Assembly (NCBI GenBank): GCA_016647705.1
Contig: CM028326.1
Span: 3,410,001 to 3,474,000 of the forward strand
Reading direction: 5' to 3'
DNA length: 64,000 nt
Source of the DNA: Eucommia ulmoides
Lineage: Eukaryota > Streptophyta > Magnoliopsida > Garryales > Eucommiaceae
Within the stretch, counting starts at the first letter, position 1; the number at the start of each line of letters is the position of its first letter. Positions 1 through 10,382 of this stretch are shown here, in pieces. Position numbers and translations under genes: made by a program. Under the pieces are notes generated by a model. That model had not been told where the DNA came from and ran no database searches. It saw only the letters and a list, made by a program, of their open reading frames with translations.

Positions 1-341
1 TTAAAACAAAAAATTGAAAAATAAATATTAAAACATAAATATAAATATTTTAACAAAAATATTAGTGTGTTGGCTTTGTTTGATGTATATGTGTGTGTGT
101 GTGTATAATTAATAGTCCTCGGGTCGGGCGGATAGGGCCTAAAATAATTTGGCATTGCCCAAGCTCAATCCTAAATTTAATTGGGCCTGAAAATCAAAAT
201 TCAAGTCTTGTCCATAGGCTTAAAACTAAATCTTAAGCCCTAAAAAATAGGGTCGGACTGAGCGCCCCCGGGCCATGATCACCCCCAACAAGTAATTGGT
301 TTGTTTTAAGAGAAAATTACTGTTTACTCTAAAAAAACTTA
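1..341. other. AT-rich intergenic DNA with a GGGC-rich dispersed-repeat-like patch
   Basis: No credible gene is seen. A (GT)n run lies near 88-104. About 118-290 carries alternating GGGCC/GGGCT and AAGCCC words, a composition often seen in dispersed plant repeats. I cannot assign it to a family. Confidence 0.4.
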
Positions 342-364
342 TTGTTTATCGGCTACTCCCATCC

Positions 365-450
365 GCTTTTTCTTGCACCATCAATTCCTATCGTCCGCCT
401 TTTCTTGCACCAAAAACTCCAATCACTAGCCTTTCTTGCACCAAAAACTC
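365..450. repeat. Short tandem repeat, about 31 bp x 3
   Basis: The word CTTGCACCA recurs at 372, 404 and 435, followed in copies two and three by AAAACTC. This gives three imperfect units with a 31-32 bp period. The open frames crossing it look incidental. 461-900 holds nothing I recognise. Confidence 0.6.
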
Positions 451-949
451 TCGTTTTCAAAAATGACAAGGAACGAGACTGTCAAAATGCCGTTCCCGTG
501 ATTCGCGCGAGCATTGCTTTGCGATTCCTCACGTTCAATTGATTTGCGAACGTCCTTCACACCAATTGATTATTCATTGTCGGCTTTAGGCTTCGTCTTC
601 GTCATCATCATCGTCGCCAATCTCTCATCATCTATAACTCGTTGTCGTCGATTCAGACCTCACTTGACGTCCCTGTTCTTTTCAGAATCCGGTATAAACA
701 TCTCTATTTTCAACTGATTTTTGGTTGATTTCTCCGAATTTTGGCTTGATTTCTTTGGATATGTTGGGCTGTGGTTTAACTATGATGGTGATAAGATCAG
801 AGAAATATATGCAGTGATGAAAGTCTCAAAGGTTGCGTTTCCACTATTTGTGAGTGACAGTTGGAGGAGATATTTTCCTATTGATTTTGAGTATTTATAC
901 ATTATACCCTGTAATTTGTAGTTTGTTGCAAAGAATAGTTAATATTACA

Positions 950-1350
950 TTCAACATCCACAGTTATTGAATATAACAAGAGAACGGTTGATGTTATATT
1001 CAACATCCACAGGTGTTGAATATAACATCCACGCATATTATGATTCATAAAAATATAAGAACAATTGATGTTACATTCAACATCCATAGGTGTCGAATGT
1101 AACATCAAATGGATTTTACTCTGCATATATAAAACAAAAGAATAATTGATGTTACATTCAACATCCACAAGTGTTGAATCTAATATCATATGGATTTTAC
1201 TCTGCATACATAAAATAAAAGAACAATTGATGTTACATTCAACATACACAAGTGTTGAATGTAATATCATGTGGATTTTACTCTGTATACATAATATAAA
1301 AATACAATTGATGTTACATTCAACATCTACAAGTGTTAAATGTAACATTC
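950..1350. repeat. Palindromic tandem array, 77-81 bp period, five units
   Basis: Units start at about 988, 1,065, 1,146, 1,227 and 1,308, giving periods of 77, 81, 81 and 81 bp. Each unit has a self-complementary core: GATGTTACATTCAACATCC, a short spacer, then GTGTTGAATGTAACATC, so each can fold into a hairpin of about 17 bp. A CTCTGCATA-type linker separates the units. Open frames on both strands here are by-products of the symmetry. The GATGTTACA core recurs at 29.6-32.2 kb. Confidence 0.85.
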
Positions 1351-1640
1351 ACGCATAATTTGATCCATATATCCAAAAAATATGATTAGCATATCGTAAA
1401 AAAAAAAGACATTTCATTAATTAATACAGTGTAAAAATATTAATTTTATAATATCAAGAACTGCGAAAAAAATCTCTGAGTTTTGATGGTAGCATTGAAA
1501 GTACTATATAAGGGACATTTGGGTCAGAAAAGATAAAAGAAGCTAATGGTACAAAAATAGTAGATAGACTTGATCGGTAATTTCTTCCGCATTTTGGGAA
1601 TTGGTGGTGTATGTCCCTTGTTTTAATTTGATTGCTTTTC
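1351..1640 (-). repeat. Flank of the GATGTTACA repeat family, inverted relative to 29.5 and 31.1 kb
   Basis: Read on the minus strand, this segment matches 29,450-29,650 and 31,020-31,230. The shared order is a CTTTCAATG block, a GATATTATAAAATTAATATTT block, a run ending in TGTATTAAT, an ATGCTAATCATATTTTTTGG block and a terminal ATTATGCGTG. It therefore belongs to the same dispersed family in the other orientation. The far end of the units at 30.7 and 32.2 kb is not present here. Confidence 0.65.
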
Positions 1641-1789
1641 ATTTCAATTCTTTGGGTGAAACTGTTTAAACTCTTGACTTCGAACCCAACCTCTTCCCGA
1701 CCTGAGCACGTGCGATCAAGAAGTTTGTCGGCACGGCAAATTTCGGTGGCCCAAAAAATAGTTCGTATACGTTTAAGCATTCAAAAAAT

Positions 1790-2033
1790 GAGGTTCGAAT
1801 TCATTCATTTTGTTCTTTCACGAATTTGATTGTCTTGAGAAAGTTGTTTTATGTTGCTGAACACGGGTACTATTTACGGATCCAGGGTTTGGCCCAAGTA
1901 TTTGTCGCATGCACAGTAGGTACTCGAGGAAATGCTCCACCGAAAGGCCCCTCCATGTGAATCATGCTCTGAATATTTTAGATAATACAATTCAAGCCAA
2001 CAACTAAGGAAGTTCATTATTGGAGATTAGGGT
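1790..2033 (+). repeat. Host repeat segment, copy A (left of the Tat insertion)
   Basis: The segment has the order CACGAATTTGATTGTC, ATCCAGGGTTTG, GAGGAAATGCTCCACCGAAA, CCCCTCCATGTGAATCA, ATTCAAGCCA and ATTATTGGAGATTAGG. The same order occurs at 25,052-25,230 and in part at 28,364-28,520. Here it is cut by the Tat element and resumes at 24,864. It is not recognisable as coding. Confidence 0.75.
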
Positions 2034-2244
2034 TGATGTGGGGGAATTTCGTCTCATACGATATGTGTGAGGGTATTGTGACAATTATAGAAAAATAACC
2101 GAGTTGGGAGCCGGGGACTCACCAACTAAGGAAGTTCATTATTGGAGATTAGGGTTGATGTGGGGGAATTTCGTCTCATACGACATGTGTGAGGGTATTG
2201 TGACAATTATAGAAAAATAACCGAGTTGGGAGCCGGGGACTCAC
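2001..2244. repeat. 122-bp tandem duplication across the 5' insertion junction
   Basis: 2,001-2,122 is repeated at 2,123-2,244 with very few differences. Each copy carries the host flank, the target-site word AGGGT and the first ~85 bp of the 5' LTR. The duplication therefore happened after the retrotransposon inserted. Confidence 0.9.
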
Positions 2245-2943
2245 CCCCATGGGGCCTCTCATGTTCTCCTTGAAGACCCCCAGTCCGAACTAAAAATCAT
2301 CATGCTGAGCTGAAGAAATCTGAGTCGAGCCGATGGAGTCCGAGCTGAACTGGCGGACTCGACTACTTTCCTCTCAAATTCTCCATACTCAAGGCCTCTC
2401 CAGGCCGTCTTGAAGCTCTGGCCATTGGGCCTCTATAGATGGGCCCAAAAGCCCAATCCAGATTATCAGAGCACTAATCTGTTGGCTCATTGGCTGCTGA
2501 AAGAATTCGGTTAATTAACCCGAGCTTAGCTCCCTAAATTTGCGGCGCTAATCAAGTCCAGCGCCTATAAATACATTGTGGCATCCAATGCCCAACAATA
2601 CGTCTTCTCTACTATCACTAGAGCATTCTTAGCCATTCTCTCTCAGATATTTACTTTCACGCTGGAGAGACTTTACCGGGCACAACCCCGGTAAGTCTTA
2701 TGTGTAGGTGCTCGGAGTGAAGGAGTAAAGCTTAGCTCGTAGATCAAAACGGAGTTCAAAGAAGAATTCATCTCGGAGTTTGAACAGGATCTCGGTCAGA
2801 TCGGGATCTCGGGTCAGATTGCAGCCATATACAAACTATCATAAACTCCAGATTCACCATTCCACCACGCCATCAACACTCCCATACGTGTATTGTCTTT
2901 CTGGAACATACTGCTGGTTGCTCGCCAATTTTGGACACCAACA
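2159..2943 (+). repeat. 5' LTR of the Tat element
   Basis: It begins TGTGGGGGAATTTCG and ends GACACCAACA just before the primer-binding site. It matches 21,817-22,054 plus 24,311-24,858 along its length, including the CCCCCATGGGG and CCTATAAATACAT blocks. The CTATAAATA word near 2,565 is the likely TATA box. Confidence 0.9.
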
Positions 2944-2946
2944 ATT

Positions 2947-2964
2947 TGGCGCCGTCTGTGGGAA
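2947..2964 (+). other. Primer-binding site, TGGCGCCGTCTGTGGGAA
   Basis: It lies three bases after the 5' LTR. This sequence is typical of Tat/Ogre elements, where it is usually assigned to tRNA-Arg. I assign the tRNA from memory of the family, not from a tRNA in this window. Confidence 0.75.
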
Positions 2965-3839
2965 CACATTAAAAGCCTTCCTTGATCATCAACTCCCCAC
3001 AAGGCCAAAACTTGATAATCACAAGGTCTGGGAAGAAAATCTGCCAATCAGATCAAACTCCTGCCATTAACAGCAGTCTGCCACATCTATCGTTCAGTGA
3101 CATGTCAAAGACTTCCAAGCCGGATTCTGGGGCCCCAACCATGGAGCACCACTAGTAACCTTCAATCCCGTCTGCGGGACCCACCATCCAGACGATTCAG
3201 CCCACCGGCCAGGCAAGTCCCCCTACCTTGCCCTCAGGAACGTTTGTTGGTCAGACTTCTGGGGCCCCAAAGGAATCCCGCGTTGACATCTTGGAACACC
3301 AACTTGGCGAGTTCCAGACCTTCTTCTAGCTCGTCCTAGCCCACCTGCCACAGGCCCCTGTAATAGATATCCTAGCTCTACAGACCGCAAGCTGGGAAGA
3401 CCGGGTATTGCAATATGAAGATCGCGTAGTCCATTCCAATGGACACGCCCCGAGACCCTGGGCCAGTAACAACGGGCGAAGGAAAATTGATTTGGAACCC
3501 CTTGAAGCCTTAGGATCTCCATCACTGCCCGCTCCGAGACAGGGAAGAGATGATCATACCCAGTCGCCACCGGCCTAAGCTCAGGGTCATGTTGTCCAGT
3601 TCGAACACAGATCGCAACACATTCGAGAATTAGACTCCTATTCCCCACTGAGGCAACAAGCTCCCCATGCCGCAGCGAGTAGGGTTAAAGCCCCTCCAAA
3701 GGTCAAAGTGGTGGTAGAAACACGTCTAACTAACATGGAGGCCGTCTTGCACCAAATACAAGGAATAAGAGGCCCTATTAGGTTACCTTTCGAGGTTAGG
3801 CCTCTTTTCATCGATGGAATATCAGAAGAATCGTTGCCC

Positions 3840-4530
3840 GTGCGTTTCACCAACCCCTAGATGTTCCCTTATGACGGGGTCACCAACTCGGCGGATCACT
3901 TATCTATCTTAATGTCCTACATAGATCTGCACGCAGCATCAGTGGTGGTGAGGTGCAAGACTTTTTCCCTCACGCTTATTGGGATGGCCGTCACATGGTT
4001 CAGAACCTTGGCCCCAGCAATAATCTCCACCTTCCATGAGTTGGAGCAATTTGTTCTCTCATGATTTGGACACTCGAGGCGGAAGCCGAAGACCATAGCG
4101 CACGTTCTGGCCCTCCAACAGTTACCCGGTGAGCCTTTAGGCGATTACGTGGAGAGGTTTTACAAAGAGATCATTGGTTGCGATGAGCTCAGTGACATTG
4201 TCGCGATGAATGCATTCATCAATGGTTTGAAACACCGATGACTCTCGTACGATCTTTGTTCCAACCCAACCCCAAGTTTGGATGCTGCACTAGAGCGTGG
4301 CACATGGTTTCATAATGCCGATGTAAAAAAAGCCACCCGAAAAGATCGCGAAGGGGACCAGAAGAGAAAAAAAAAGGCAAGGCCGATGAAGGGCCGAGCA
4401 GAAGTTAGGGATCCAAGCGGCTACAAGCGCAGGGTAGATTGGGCCCTCTGCCAGGGGACAGGAGACCATTCCCACCCCCGAGGCATCATCATAAAGGCTT
4501 CACCTAGCTCACGGTCTCACTCGTAACCAT
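3840..4530 (+). pseudogene. gag remnant (retrotransposon gag domain), Tat element
   Basis: Broken frames encode a gag capsid-like region. Visible in order are a DHLSILMSYIDLHAAS segment, TLIGMAVTWFRTLAP, a FHELEQF helix, and LALQQLPGEPLGDYVERF, then a lysine/arginine-rich tail near 4,330-4,400. The W-F pair and the RF motif are the usual landmarks of the plant gag family. Stops interrupt it near 4,062 and 4,239, where the family normally has arginine or a polar residue. 2,965-3,840 should hold the gag N-terminus but is too degraded to read. No CCHC zinc knuckle is clear. Confidence 0.75.
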
Positions 4531-4959
4531 TTTTGCCAAGAACTCCGAAAGGGATTTGTTTCCTCTGCCTCCTACACCTAGCAAAAAACTGATGGGGAGA
4601 TCGATGGATAAATACTGTGAACTCCACTGGGACCGTGGCTACTCTACCAAAAGTTATTTTAGGCTCCAAGAAGAAATCGAGGCCCTCATCAACAGGGAAT
4701 ATCTTGGCCACTATATTCGAAGAAGCAACCAAGCTCCTAGGTACGAGGAAGACGAACCCCGAGAAGAACATAGAAGCCGGAGAAAAATGAGAAATCGTAG
4801 TCACCCCCTCCTCGACCAGAGGAGGTAAGAGATGGAGATAAACAAAGAGTGGATGGAGAGATCAATGTCATCCACAACGGACTCAGCCTTGGGGAGGAGA
4901 CTCTCTCCTCCAAAAGAAGATATGAGCACAAAGGTAAAAGAAAGGCGGACGAAGACATT

Positions 4960-5190
4960 TTTGAAATAAGTGCGATTGTCGCTACCGAACACAATGTCAT
5001 CTCTTTTAGCGAGGTGGATCTCCAAGGTGTGTACGTCCCTCATGACGATGCCCTCGTCGTGGATGCCCTCATCAATCACTTTAAAATAGGGAAGATCCTA
5101 GTAGATGAAGGAAGCTCCGCCGATATCATATTCAAATGGGTATTCGAAAAGATGAACGTTAACCCTAGCTCTGTGAGCCGTTAAAGGACC
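4960..5190 (+). pseudogene. Aspartic protease remnant, Tat element
   Basis: The plus-strand frame reads SFSEVDLQGVYVPHDDALVV, then ILVDEGSSADIIF. The HDDALVV segment followed by D-x-G-SSAD is the protease signature of Tat-lineage polyproteins. The x is usually N or T and here is E, so the active-site loop is altered. The frame stops at 5,184. 5,190-5,780 should link to RT, but its frames are broken and only scattered similarity is visible. Confidence 0.7.
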
Positions 5191-5789
5191 CCTAGTTAGT
5201 TTTGGGGGAGACGTGGTCAACGAGGACAGATGGGTCTCTCTTCTCATCACGGTTGGAACCTGCCCTCGAACCTCCACAGTATAGACCAAGTTCTTGATCG
5301 TGGACAAACCGTTATCTTATAATACGATCATGGGTCGGCCCACAGTGGTGGCTCTCAAAGTTGTCTGCTCCCGTATCACCAATAAATGAAATTCCCTACT
5401 GAGACAGGTGTGGGAGAGGTAAAGAGAGACTAGGAATCTTCTTGGGCCTGTGCTTCGAGAGCACTAGAGAATGAAATAGCAATCAAAGGTAGAGCCGGAG
5501 CCTAGAGAGTCCGAACTTCTAGCTCTGGTCTAGGGACTCGGCTCGGTCCCAATTGACGATCCCCGTGATAAGGATGTCAGTCCTCGACCACATGAGGAAC
5601 TAGGGGAGATTACTATCCACCCAACGATCAGAGAGAGGACAGTAAGGATCGGAGATAACCTCGCAACCGAGCAAAGAAATGAACTTACCAAGTTTCTCCG
5701 AAAAAATTATGATGTTTTCGTGTAATCACATAATGAGTTGTCGGGGATTGATCCAAGTATGGCGATATATCGCCTACATGCAGACCCAC

Positions 5790-6780
5790 ACCACCTGCCC
5801 GTGAGATAGAAGAGAAGACAATTTTATCCAAAGTGCCAAAAAATTATTGAGGAAGAAATGGACAAGTTGATCAAATTAGATGTTATGAAGGAAGTCAAGT
5901 TTTTGGACTGGCTAGCAAACCTGGCACCCAAAACCAGCAACAAGTGGTGCCTCTGCGTTGACTTCAAGGACTTGAACAAAGCATGCCAGAAGGACTTTTT
6001 TTTCTTCCCAAGAATCGACATCGTCATCGATGCCATGGCAGGATATGAGCGTCTGAATTTTCTCGATACTTATGTTGGGTACAACCAAATCCCCATGTTC
6101 CTTCCCGACAAGAGCAAGACGTCATTCAGCATGGACAAAGGGACATACTGTTACAAGGTCATGTCGTTCGGCTTGCGTAATGCCAGGGTGATATACCAGT
6201 GACTTGTGAACAAAATGTTCAAGGAGAAAATTGGACAGACGATGGAGGTTTACATCGATGACATGTTAGTCAAGAGCTCAAGATCCCCCAACCACATCCA
6301 ACACCTCCAGAATTGTTTCGACAAGCTCAGGACTCATCGCATGAAACTCAACCCCAACAAATGCATCTTTGGAGTTTTTGTCGAGAAGTTCCTCAGGTAT
6401 ATGGTCTCCCAACACAGCATCGATGCTAATCCTGACCAAATAAATGCCATACTAGGGATGACCTCTCCTCAGAACAAGAAGGAAATGTAGATGCTCACGG
6501 GGAGGCTCGTTGCCCTCAACCGGTTCATCTCGCGAGCGTCAGATAAATGTTTGCCCTTGTTTAAGGTGCTCAGAGGCAACAACAGCTTTGGATAGACAGA
6601 TGAATGTGAAACAACCTTCCAGGAGCTCAAAATGTATCTCTCATCTGCTCCTTTGCTTAACACCCCGAAGATGGGAGAAACTCTATACTTGTACATTATC
6701 GCTTCCCCAATAACGGTCAATGCGACTCTGATAAAAGAGGACAACTGTGTTCAATACCCAGTATATTACTTCAACTGCTG
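5790..6780 (+). pseudogene. Reverse transcriptase remnant, Tat element
   Basis: Template-directed DNA synthesis domain of the element. Fingers and palm are readable: LCVDFKDLNKAC, then FPRIDIVIDAMAG, then KTSFSMDKGTYCYKVMSFGL. The catalytic YIDDML is intact at 6,251-6,268. The downstream TFQELKMYLSSAPLL belongs to the thumb/RNase H junction. Stops at 6,200-6,202, 6,488-6,490 and near 6,592 fall where the family has R, Q and W, so each fits one C-to-T or G-to-A change. The enzyme cannot be made as one chain. Confidence 0.9.
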
Positions 6781-7450
6781 GTGGCCTTGAGGAAGTTAAA
6801 ACAGTACTTCCAAGCCCATACGATCATTCTGCTAATTGACCAACCGATAAGGCAGATTCTACACTCACCAAACATATCGGGACAACTGGTAAAATACAGC
6901 CTTGAGCTCGATCAATTCCACATTGAATACCATCCTAGGACCGCCATCAAGGGCCAGGTCCTAGCGGACTTCATTACCAAGCTCACATTCCCAGATAATC
7001 CCAAACTACCCACTGACGACCTGGGAACAAAACCCATAGAGACGGGTGAGACGCCGCCAGGCTCGAATCCAGACTCTAATCTGGCCACTTGGAAGTTTTT
7101 TACTGACGGGTCATTCAATACCTACGGTTTTGGAGCGGGGATTGTACTCGTAGCCCCAGACAAAAAAGAGATCAAATATACCCTGAGGCTAGGATTCAAC
7201 ACAACCAACAACGAGACCGAATACAAGGCTCTGCTCGCAGGCCTCTGCTTAGCCCAGGATTTTAATGTTAGCGCGTTGATCGTCTTCTGCGACTCTCAAC
7301 TCTTCGTCAACTAGGTCAACGGGGATTATTTAGCCAAGGACCCAAGTATGACTGCATATCTAAAGAGGGTTAAAGCAATTACAAAAAATTTTGAAAAAAT
7401 TCTAATGACTCAAATACCCCGAGAAGAAAACAGACAAGCTGATGCCTTGT
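6781..7450 (+). pseudogene. First RNase H tail plus second (archaeal-type) RNase H, Tat element
   Basis: The first part ends the RT-associated RNase H with LIDQPIRQILHSPNISGQLV and IEYHPRTAIKGQVLADF. After a linker, a second RNase H begins with WKFFTDGSF (catalytic D in FTDGS, 7,099-7,113), then NNETEYKALLAGL and CDSQLFVN. The D-E-D order is present. A second RNase H is the hallmark of Tat elements. A TAG at 7,312-7,314 and another stop near 7,450 break the frame. Confidence 0.88.
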
Positions 7451-7589
7451 AAAATCTTGCCTCGACGGTAGAATGGACCCTCAAGAAGAGCGTGTCCGTC
7501 GAGTACCTAGATACTCCGAGCACGGCAATGACCAACCAATTGGCATCCATTTGTGAGCTCAACGATCAACCCACCTGGATGGATCCAAT

Positions 7590-8806
7590 ATGAAAATACT
7601 TGGAGGATGGAACACTGCCGGAAGACCATAAGAAGGCCATAATGATACAATACCGGTTAGCCAGATATTGCATCATGGACAAAATCCTATACCGATGCTC
7701 CTTCTTGGGTCCGTATTCTCATTGCCTCCGACTAGAGGAAATTGACTACGTTATGAGAGAGGTCCATGGGAGAGTATGTAGCAATCACTCGAAGGGCAGA
7801 GCTTTAACAGGAAAATTACTCCGACAGGGTTACTTCTGGCCTAAGATGCTCGAGGACGCGATAGAATTCATGAAAAAATACGACAAGTGCCAGCGATTCG
7901 GCCCCCACCTTCACGTACCACTAACAACCATGGTCCCAATGACGAGCCTATGGCCATTCGCTCAATGGGGCATAGATTTGCTAAGACCTTTTCCTCAGGC
8001 CACTAGCCAAAGAAAATTCTTGGTCATTGCCATTCATTATTTCACCAAGTGGGTTGAGGCCGAGCCCCTGGTGCACATCACAAAAAAGAGGATTCGAGAC
8101 TTCGTTTGGAAGTCGATGGTCTATCAGTTCAAAATCCCAAAGGCTATCATATTCGACAACGACACTCAGTTTGACAATGACTTATTTGCGGAGTTTTGAT
8201 GCAACCTTGGTATCTGATCTCACTTTGTATCACTGGGCCACCCACAGGCCAATAGCCAGGTCGAGGTCACCAACCGAACAATCTTGTACGGTTTGAAAAT
8301 CAGACTAGATAAGGAAAAAAGAAGGTGGGTGGAGGATCTTTATCTTGTTCTATGGGCATATCACACCACCTCACGAACCCCAACAGGAGAAACACCGTTC
8401 GCAATGACATTTAAATCCGAGTCCATGATCCCTACCGAGATCGAACTGCTGACCATGAGAATATCTACCAGGTATCTGGATCGAGAGACGAATGACGCCA
8501 TGCTAGCTCTCAACTTAGACCTCATGGAAGAGCGACGAGAAAGCGCAGGGGTCCGACAAGCAGTTTATCAACAACGGGCAACTTGATACTACAACAAAAG
8601 AGTACGACCCCGACACTTCGAAGTAGGTGACCTCGTGCTCAGAAAGGTTACACTGGAAACCAAAGAATCACACGCGGGAAAGTTAGCCCCCAGTTGGGAC
8701 AGACCTTATCACGTCACTAGAATCGCAAGGCCGGGCATATACGAACTCGAGACTGAAGAAGGAGTCCCGCTAAGACACTTATGGAATGTCAACCATCTCA
8801 AATAGT
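7590..8806 (+). pseudogene. Integrase remnant, Tat element
   Basis: The zinc-binding region reads HGRVCSNHSKGRALTGKLL, then KYDKCQRFG. The first Cys of the usual CDKCQ pair is Tyr, a G-to-A change that removes one zinc ligand. The core shows WGIDLL (first Asp), IIFDNDTQFDN (second Asp), and QVEVTNRTILYG (Glu). A C-terminal RPRHFEVGDLVLRK block and the NVNHLK end are readable. Stops near 8,197 and 8,212 and at 8,584 break the frame. The enzyme would have joined element cDNA to host DNA. Confidence 0.9.
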
Positions 8807-8829
8807 ACCACTATAGAGAACATGTCATT

Positions 8830-9703
8830 TTGTAAACATTTTATTTTCCCATCAAGTGTAAATGTATTTTCATATCAATGAAATGATTTTTCAAGAAACA
8901 ATAATCTTTATAAAGTACCTGCTGAAGCTACATTCCGACGAAGCCCATCGAGAATGCCGGCAATGAGTTGTGTTGAAATTACCAACAAATGTTAAAGACT
9001 GTCCTGAAGAACCACTTTTTTAGCCAGCAGCCCGAGTAGTGAAACTACTCCCTCTACGGGCTGGGGGCAGAGGGGGTGCAACCTTGATGAAAATGCATTT
9101 TACTAAGCATGGAAATTTAACTGAGTACTCAGCTTGAGTTATCCAAACAAGAGACCCCAAAGCCAAAGGGCGTCAAATTCTTCCAAGTGTGAAGATTTGG
9201 CCGAGCTTCGTTCTCCGAGAAACACTAGCTCGGATCCCTTACATGGGCTATCAAGCAACTTTCGTCGAACTACGAGATCCGAACTTCTGGCTCAGATGTA
9301 ACAATCGTTGAGACCCCAAAGCCAAACGGCGTCAAATTCTTCTAAGTGTGAAGATTTGGCCGAGCTTCGCTCTCCGGGCAACACCAGCTCGGATCCGTGA
9401 ATTTGGGCATCCAATGGGTGGCTGGCGGGCTGATTACCTCAGGCTAAATGCAGAAACAACCTGTTTTTTCTTAATTCTAAGTGAAAGGATGAGAATGAGA
9501 AGATTTCACACAAATCAACAATTCAAAAATTCTTCTGTGTATTATATTCAAAAAATGAAAGCTTGTATTAGGGGCGTTCGTGCCCATTTATAGCAGTGCC
9601 AGATACAAAAAAAAAAAAAAAATGTAAAAAGTCCCTAGTCTTAAAAAATAGCAGGGCTGGGGATTTGGAGTTTCACCCGAGATCGTCATGAGAATGGAGT
9701 GCC
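8830..9703 (+). repeat. Post-pol non-coding region with a 159-bp repeat
   Basis: Between the end of integrase and the antisense ORF. The segment starting GAGACCCCAAAGCCAAA at 9,151 recurs at 9,310 and runs through the GAAGATTTGGCCGAGCTTCG block. A poly-A run lies at 9,608-9,622. No coding potential is seen. Confidence 0.7.
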
Positions 9704-10382
9704 CTATTCTTTGTCAGAGACACCGACGTCCACAACTACGACTACAATGTCCTCCGCATCTTCCTCACCCTCGACGTCTTCTCCTTCCTCGCCCTTAGCT
9801 TCTTCTTCTCCACCATGTTCGGCCTCGGCGTCTCAGACTTGCTCGGCTGGCCTCCCTCTGCCACCCTTTCCATAACCAACTCTCATTGGTCTAGGAACTC
9901 CATCCTGACCTAAAACTAATCGAAGTTAGGATAGAAGAGCCGGAGGTAGCGCAGCATGGTGTGGTGGCCATCGTCCATGTATTTAGCGGCAAGATCGTAC
10001 TTAAGGTTTTCAAACTCTTTGCTCTCCTGATACTTCGCCACAACATTCTTCTCAGTCTTCCAGACGGCGTTAGCCCTCGCTAGCTCCTGCTTTTTCAGCC
10101 TCTCATCCAGTTCCTCCACCCTCTTCTCTAATCCGACCTTCTGTTGGGCGAGGTTGTCCCGCTCCTACGTAACGAGAACGTGCAGGCCTAGGAGGCTAAT
10201 GTGAGCTTGGGTGGCGAGCATGAGGTTGCCAGACAGTTGTTTTACCTTTTCCACCACGGTGTTTATCTCAGCACGGATAATGGATTCCTTCATGGCACCT
10301 TCAGATATCCTATCAAAGACGACGAACATCCGGAGCATGCACTGCATCAGAACAAAAAAATTAGGACACTTGAGAGAAATAA
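9704..10382 (-). pseudogene. 3' part of the antisense ORF of the Tat element
   Basis: On the minus strand a coiled-coil region runs EELDERLKKQELARANAVWK, then YQESKEFENLKYDLAAKYMD, then LFYPNFD. A very acidic C-terminus (EEAKGEEGEDVEGEEDAED) ends in VVVDVGVSDKE and a TAG at 9,704-9,706. A coil followed by SKEF and a FP-LD motif resembles the C-terminus of the antisense protein in plant Tat/Retand elements; its function is unknown. Stops break it near 9,900 and 10,160. The upstream part is cut by the nested element at 10,383. Confidence 0.7.

Noticed and set aside
902..1358. 148-residue and 70-residue frames with repeated peptides
   Set aside because: They translate an 81-bp palindromic array; 81 is a multiple of three, so frames stay open by chance.
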